Source: an uncultured Gammaproteobacteria bacterium
GTDB lineage: Bacteria > Pseudomonadota > Gammaproteobacteria > Arenicellales > JAANXG01
Direction: 5' to 3'
DNA length: 48,455 bases
Assembly (NCBI GenBank): GCA_947259395.1
Contig: CAMYMN010000031.1
Span: forward strand, 1-48,455
The notes below the pieces were generated by a model. That model worked only from the letters and a program-made list of their open reading frames with translations, ran no database searches and was not told where the DNA came from. The translations under genes and the position numbers were made by a program. This document shows positions 44,203-48,455 of the stretch, piece after piece. The stretch's first letter is position 1. Every line of letters starts with the position of its first letter.

Positions 44203-44352
44203 ATGATCGCCCAGATGACGGAGGTAACAGCTTACAAGCGTATCACCTGTGGCTGTTGTAACAATTGGTGCCAATACACGAAGCAAAACGAATGCCGTGT
44301 CATCGTGCACAACGTCAACGACGCCATGTTCGTAGACATCACGGATTTGTAA
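44203..44352 (+). CDS. Possible small Cys-rich ORF
   Basis: A 49-codon frame lies in the 516-base gap between the DUF302 and radical SAM genes. Its product has a C-x-CC-x3-C-x7-C run (ITCGCCNNWCQYTKQNECR), a spacing that could bind metal or a cluster. No Shine-Dalgarno precedes either of its first two ATGs (44203, 44215), so coding is unproven. The rest of 43989-44504 shows no gene, no palindromic-element copy, and only an imperfect ATTGAT-N9-ATCAAT repeat near 44057. Confidence 0.25.
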   Translation: MIAQMTEVTAYKRITCGCCNNWCQYTKQNECRVIVHNVNDAMFVDITDL

Positions 44353-44504
44353 GACGTCGTCACTGCAACCGCCACTGCGCGGACTAGCATAAGTTAGCTC
44401 GCCAGCAAATACTGATCGCGATCGTATGTAATCATAATGCTACATATCTTCGCGTAAATCCTGACGCCCACGCTAAGGAAAGAATCTTTGCGACGAAAAA
44501 ACGT

Positions 44505-46538
44505 TTGGTGTTCACATGCGTGTGGTATCGTATCGCACCTTTGAACTTCTCAGCTCGCAGGGGACGTCCCACTGACGAACCTAACATCGATCCTTTGACA
44601 ACACACAATGACAACACTTCAGCGTTAGTCACAACATTGAAGGCAGCTAACGGCAAACGCGAACCGAAAAGTGCGGTTCGGCTGTTACTGATCAATCCAC
44701 GTTTTCCAGAGAGCTTTTGGAGCTTTCGTTGGGCCGTCAACCGAATCCTGCCCGACACCCGCGCACTCAATCCGCCATTGGGTCTTGCCACCGTCGCCGC
44801 CCTGTGCCCCGCCGACTGGGAAATAGAGATTATCGACGAGAACGTGGAGCCGGTGCCGCTCGACCCGGCGGTGGACCTAATCGGTGTGTGTGGAATGGCA
44901 ATCCAGTATCCTCGCCAACGGGAACTGATCAATTACTATCGCCAACGAGGCTACTATGTCGTAGCGGGAGGAAGCTATGCGTCGCTTTGTCCGGAACGCT
45001 ACGAGAATCTGGTGGACACGGTCGTTGTCGGTGAGAGCGAATACATCTGGCCTGCCTTCTGTCGACAATTCGAGCAAGGCGATCCGCTTAACATGTATCG
45101 AGAAACCGGAACCGTGGATCTCGCCGATTCACCGATTCCGCGCTTCGACCTGCTCAAACTGGACCGCTATGCCACCATACCGATCCAGTTCTCCCGGGGA
45201 TGTCCATACCGCTGTGAGTTCTGCGACATTATTGTCATGTTCGGTCGGCGGCCCCGTACTAAGGAGCCTGAACAGATAGGACGGGAATTGGACCAATTGC
45301 GTGCGTTGCAGGTGCGAAACGTGTTTTTTGTTGACGACAACCTGATCGGCAATAAGCGCAAAGCGAAACAATTGCTTCGCTATCTGGTTGATTATAAGAA
45401 GCATCACAACGCGTCCTTCAATTTTGGGACCGAGGCGTCGCTCAATCTTGCTGAGGACGAGGAACTATTACGGCTGCTTCGCGAGGCCTCCTTCAGCTGG
45501 GTGTTCATCGGCATCGAATCAACGGACCAAGCAAGCCTGGAGGAGAGCAAGAAAACCCAAAACACCCGCGGCGATATCCTTGCTTCAGTGCGGCGCATTT
45601 ATCGCCACGGTATCGATGTGTTTGCCGGCTTTATCATCGGATTCGATAACGATACGACTGGGACGTTCGAGCGACAACATCGGTTCATTGTCGATTCAGG
45701 CATCCTGGTAGCCATGGTGGGACTGCTCACCGCGTTGCCAAGGACCCCGCTTTACCAGCGTCTCAAAGTCGCCGGGCGACTGATCACCAACTACGATACC
45801 CTGGACAATACTAAGCCCGGGACTAATATCATCCCCAAACGGATGGGTAGCGAGACTATGGTGGAGCATTACAAAGCATTGTATGCAAGGTTGGTGGACG
45901 ATGCCGAAATCGCACACCGCATCCGCAACAAAATGCGTTATCTACACCACCCAGTTTACCAGGGGGGCTATCGCTTCGCCGACTGCTGCAAGATCCTACG
46001 CCGGCTGTTGGTGCGAGGTATATTGCCGGGAGGATTAACTCGCTTTGGACGGTTCGTTCACACCCTCGCCGCACACTCACCTCGCACGTGGCCACAGATT
46101 ATCTCCGATTGGATAACCGGTCTTGCCATTCGCGATTATGTGCAGCGCTACTTTGGCATCGATGCCGCGCGCGAGCGACAGTTAGCGGAAGAAACACTTG
46201 GGTTTATCCGGCGGACCTATGCGGCCCAGCTTTACCGTGGTCACCTTGAGGTTTCCTTGATCCCGTCGCACACCGTGAACCGCCTGGCGCTCACTCTGCG
46301 CACCACCATCGACCCCTCGTTTTTTACAGGTGCTGCACGCCGCTTGGAAAAATTACTGCGCACCAGCGCCGCCACCGTGACCCTTCATCTCAAAGAGTTC
46401 AGGGAAAACCAGCCTTATCAACTTGACCGACTCCTACGCCGATTGTCCCGTTACGGTGATCGGGTATCCCTCGAACTCGACGAAACACTACGACGTAATT
46501 TAACCACCGACCTTTCTCTGTTCCATCTGCGGCTATAG
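44505..46538 (+). CDS. B12-binding-domain radical SAM protein
   Basis: This large radical SAM enzyme has an N-terminal Rossmann-like cobalamin-binding domain (RLLLINPRFPESFW; LIGVCGMAIQYPRQRELI; VAGGSYASLCPERY), the cluster motif C-X3-C-X2-C in FSRGCPYRCEFCDI, and a C-terminal DUF4070-like region. Such proteins often do methylation or other difficult C-C chemistry, as in hopanoid and natural-product pathways. The open frame from a TTG at 44505 gives 677 residues, but the first 57 show no family similarity; a TTG at 44637 is a plausible later start. No partner genes are adjacent, so the substrate is unknown. Confidence 0.85.
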   Translation: MVFTCVWYRIAPLNFSARRGRPTDEPNIDPLTTHNDNTSALVTTLKAANGKREPKSAVRLLLINPRFPESFWSFRWAVNRILPDTRALNPPLGLATVAALCPADWEIEIIDENVEPVPLDPAVDLIGVCGMAIQYPRQRELINYYRQRGYYVVAGGSYASLCPERYENLVDTVVVGESEYIWPAFCRQFEQGDPLNMYRETGTVDLADSPIPRFDLLKLDRYATIPIQFSRGCPYRCEFCDIIVMFGRRPRTKEPEQIGRELDQLRALQVRNVFFVDDNLIGNKRKAKQLLRYLVDYKKHHNASFNFGTEASLNLAEDEELLRLLREASFSWVFIGIESTDQASLEESKKTQNTRGDILASVRRIYRHGIDVFAGFIIGFDNDTTGTFERQHRFIVDSGILVAMVGLLTALPRTPLYQRLKVAGRLITNYDTLDNTKPGTNIIPKRMGSETMVEHYKALYARLVDDAEIAHRIRNKMRYLHHPVYQGGYRFADCCKILRRLLVRGILPGGLTRFGRFVHTLAAHSPRTWPQIISDWITGLAIRDYVQRYFGIDAARERQLAEETLGFIRRTYAAQLYRGHLEVSLIPSHTVNRLALTLRTTIDPSFFTGAARRLEKLLRTSAATVTLHLKEFRENQPYQLDRLLRRLSRYGDRVSLELDETLRRNLTTDLSLFHLRL

Positions 46539-46660
46539 GCAAAATTCGCGCGATTAAAGACACATCCGGTATGGAAAAAGAGAGTGTTCCTCGGAGTTAG
46601 TTCGCTCCTGTCATACCAAGTGACTCTAAACAACATAGACGTTAACGCAAAGCCCAACTG

Positions 46661-48084
46661 TCACTCGAATTCTTTCATCAGTTCATCGACCCGCCGCACC
46701 ACGTCTTCGTCCATGGTGATGGGACGTCCCCACTCACGGTTTGTCTCTCCCGGCCACTTGTTGGTGGCGTCCAGACCCATCTTCGATCCCAGACCCGCGG
46801 CGGGGCTCGCGAAGTCCAGATAATCGATCGGTGTTCGCTCGACGAGAAGCGCATCGCGCGCCGGATCGACGCGGGTGGACAGCGCCCAGATCACCTCGTG
46901 CCAGTTGCGCACATCGATATCGTCATCGGTCACGATCACGAACTTGGTGTAGGTGAACTGCCGCAGGTACGACCAAATGCCAAACATGATACGCCGCGCA
47001 TGACCCGCATAGCGCTTCTTGATGCTGACCACCGCCACCCGGTAGGAACATGCTTCAGGGGGTAAATAGAAATCGATAATTTCGGGAAACTGCTGCTGTA
47101 GCAGCGGCACGAACACCTCGTTCAGTGCGTGCTGTGATAGATCGGTCGATGCCGATGGGTGATGCACTCGATGGTAAACACCGGGAACCGCTGTTGCGCG
47201 TTGTAGTAGCCAGTGTGATCGCCAAACGGCCCTTCCAGCGCCTCCTCACCCGGCTCGATGTGGCCTTCGAGCACGATCTCGGACGACACCGGGACCTGCA
47301 AAGTGTTGGTGCGGCAGCGCACGACTTCGCTACGGCTGCCGCGCAGCAATCCCGCGAACTGGTGCTCCGAAAGGGTGTCGGGTATCGGCGTCACCGCGGC
47401 GACGGTGGTCGCCGGGTCGGCGCCGATCACCACCGTCAGCGGAAATCGCTCTCCGGGATGGGCCTCCTGCCAGTCGCGATAATCTATGGCGCCGCCGCGA
47501 TGCGCCAGCCAGCGCATGATCACCTTGTTGGGCGCGATCACCTGCTGCCGATAAATGCCGATATTCTGCCGCTCCTTGTACGGGCCCCGGGTGATCACCA
47601 GCCCGAAGCTGATCAGCGGCCCGGCATCCTCCGGCCAGCACTTCTGAATCGGCAACTCCGCAAGATCGATGTCCTCACCAGTCACGACATTGGCCTGACA
47701 CGGTGCCTCCGAAACTTCCCGCGGCGGCGTGTGCAACACCGGCCGCAACGCGGGCAGCTTCTCGAGCGCGTCACCCAGACCCTTGGGCAGGCGCGGCTCG
47801 CGCAGGAAGGCGAGCGTGCGTCCGACCTCGCGCAGTTCTGAGATCGACGATCGGCCCATCGCCATCGCCACCCGCCGTGTAGTGCCGAACAGATTACTGA
47901 TCAGCGGTACGTTGGAATCCTTGGGATTCTCGAACAGCAGCGCGGGTCCGCCCGCGCGTAGGGTGCGGTGACACACTTCCGTCACTTCCAGGTTGGGATC
48001 CACGCTTTGCGACACGCGTTTCAGCTCTCCCATGGACTCGAGGTGGGTGATGAATTCCCGCAAGCTGTGATAGGTTTTCGACAT
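46661..48084 (-). pseudogene. ubiD: UbiD decarboxylase, frameshifted by an internal deletion
   Basis: UbiD decarboxylates 3-octaprenyl-4-hydroxybenzoate using prenylated FMN. The first part (from 48084 to 47122, 320 residues, CAGGAC site upstream) is intact up to YHST in [13 protein letters not shown], then stops. The remainder continues in another frame from [25 protein letters not shown] to 46661 and keeps the [17 protein letters not shown] motif. Compared with E. coli UbiD, the TGRPPDEPAVLG loop is missing, consistent with a deletion of about 43 bases around 47122-47128. Either the gene is dead in this strain or the sequence has an assembly or sequencing error. Confidence 0.85.
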
Positions 48085-48196
48085 ATTATTGTCCTGCGTC
48101 CATAGCGCGTCGCTGTTCAAACCCTATAATAAGGTATCATTGCTACCAAACGATGCGATCAGTCGTGTTGTGATAACAACGATCAGGAAATCCGTC

Positions 48197-48455
48197 ATGC
48201 TTGCGTTACCGAACCCCCTGCTCCTGCCATTACGAGTCGTTCCGGACCCGGTGCACACCGCGGTGTTGACCCGGGTTTTGAATCGTATGCTCATTGGTCA
48301 AACCATCACCGCCCGCCTGCCGGAACTCGACGGCAAGGTTATCGCCATCGACATCACCGACGCCCCGTGCCGCCTGACCTTCAGGATCACCCACGACCGT
48401 CTGCGCGCGGCACCCAACGCGGCGGCACAGGTCTGTATTCGCGGACAACTCCACG
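48197..48455 (+). CDS. SCP2-domain protein, UbiT-like (partial, runs off the window)
   Basis: This incomplete frame begins at the ATG at 48197 and continues past the window end, showing 86 residues. It looks like the N-terminal half of an SCP2 lipid-carrier domain (ALPNPLLLPLRVVPDPVHTAVL; LNRMLIGQTI; DGKVIAIDITDAPCRLTFRI). UbiT (YhbT) of this type helps oxygen-independent ubiquinone synthesis, and UbiT genes are often near ubiD or ubiU/ubiV. It is divergent from ubiD across 112 bases. The UbiT assignment is likely but not certain from half a domain. Confidence 0.75.
   Translation, partial: MLALPNPLLLPLRVVPDPVHTAVLTRVLNRMLIGQTITARLPELDGKVIAIDITDAPCRLTFRITHDRLRAAPNAAAQVCIRGQLH

Noticed and set aside
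47125..47841. A 238-codon plus-strand open frame opposite ubiD
   Set aside because: It is antisense to well-conserved UbiD coding sequence, and its product is Arg/His-rich in the way of a shadow frame.
48155..48185. TTGTGATAACAA between ubiD and the ubiT-like gene considered as an FNR box
   Set aside because: It departs from TTGAT-N4-ATCAA in both half-sites and is too short to be significant.

Overview
The window looks like a chromosomal segment of a free-living gammaproteobacterium outside the Enterobacterales. The evidence is conserved synteny: ygfB-pepP-ubiH-ubiI facing zapA with the 6S RNA slot and the folate cyclo-ligase gene, thiS-thiG-trmB, and mutY-yggX. It also has a split glycine decarboxylase (gcvPA/gcvPB), ubiD next to a ubiT-like gene, and a two-ACT-domain threonine deaminase. 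There are no phage, plasmid, transposase or CRISPR genes.

Layout. 0.4-9.5 kb (minus strand): a tandem glycine riboswitch with an intrinsic terminator heads gcvT-gcvH-gcvPA-tpx-gcvPB, followed by a PfkB-family kinase, a VOC protein and an EF-G-like GTPase. 9.5-14 kb: a Fur-box promoter drives a ferric-iron binding protein and its permease; fur and an orphan PhnD-like binding protein follow. 14-24 kb: a CPA1 antiporter, two ubiquinone hydroxylases, pepP, ygfB, zapA, probable 6S RNA, folate cyclo-ligase, an EVE protein, a cyclophilin, a YdcF protein and a phosphopantetheinyl transferase. 24-28.6 kb: a 490-residue membrane protein I do not recognise, then ilvA and rpiA. 28.6-37.9 kb: a catabolic module in which a D-2-hydroxyacid dehydrogenase (FAD and Fe-S) is divergent from a serine-glyoxylate-type aminotransferase, a complete TRAP transporter, a crotonase-fold enzyme and a class III CoA-transferase. 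An 8-5-8 inverted repeat sits in the shared promoter. 37.9-48.5 kb: a glycosidase-like protein, a CPXCG protein, trmB, thiG, thiS, tRNA-Gly(CCC), mutY, yggX, a DUF302 protein, a B12-binding radical SAM enzyme, a frameshifted ubiD and the start of a ubiT-like gene.

How the genes fit together. Glyoxylate and glycine metabolism recurs: the hydroxyacid dehydrogenase and aminotransferase could make and aminate glyoxylate, and the riboswitch-controlled glycine cleavage system would consume glycine and feed one-carbon folates, which the cyclo-ligase also serves. This link is inference. Iron handling (Fur, FbpAB, YggX) and ubiquinone synthesis (ubiH, ubiI-like, ubiD, ubiT-like) are the other recurring themes.

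The least expected signal is a dispersed family of non-coding palindromic elements in four copies (near 78, 12356, 26039 and 39103). They share an end motif close to TAGCCCGYATATTGCACCA; three have a clear internal GC-rich inverted repeat around CCCCGCCCCTATTC, weak in the 12.4 kb copy. All lie between genes; one supplies the stop codon of fbpB and another abuts the start of the CPXCG gene.
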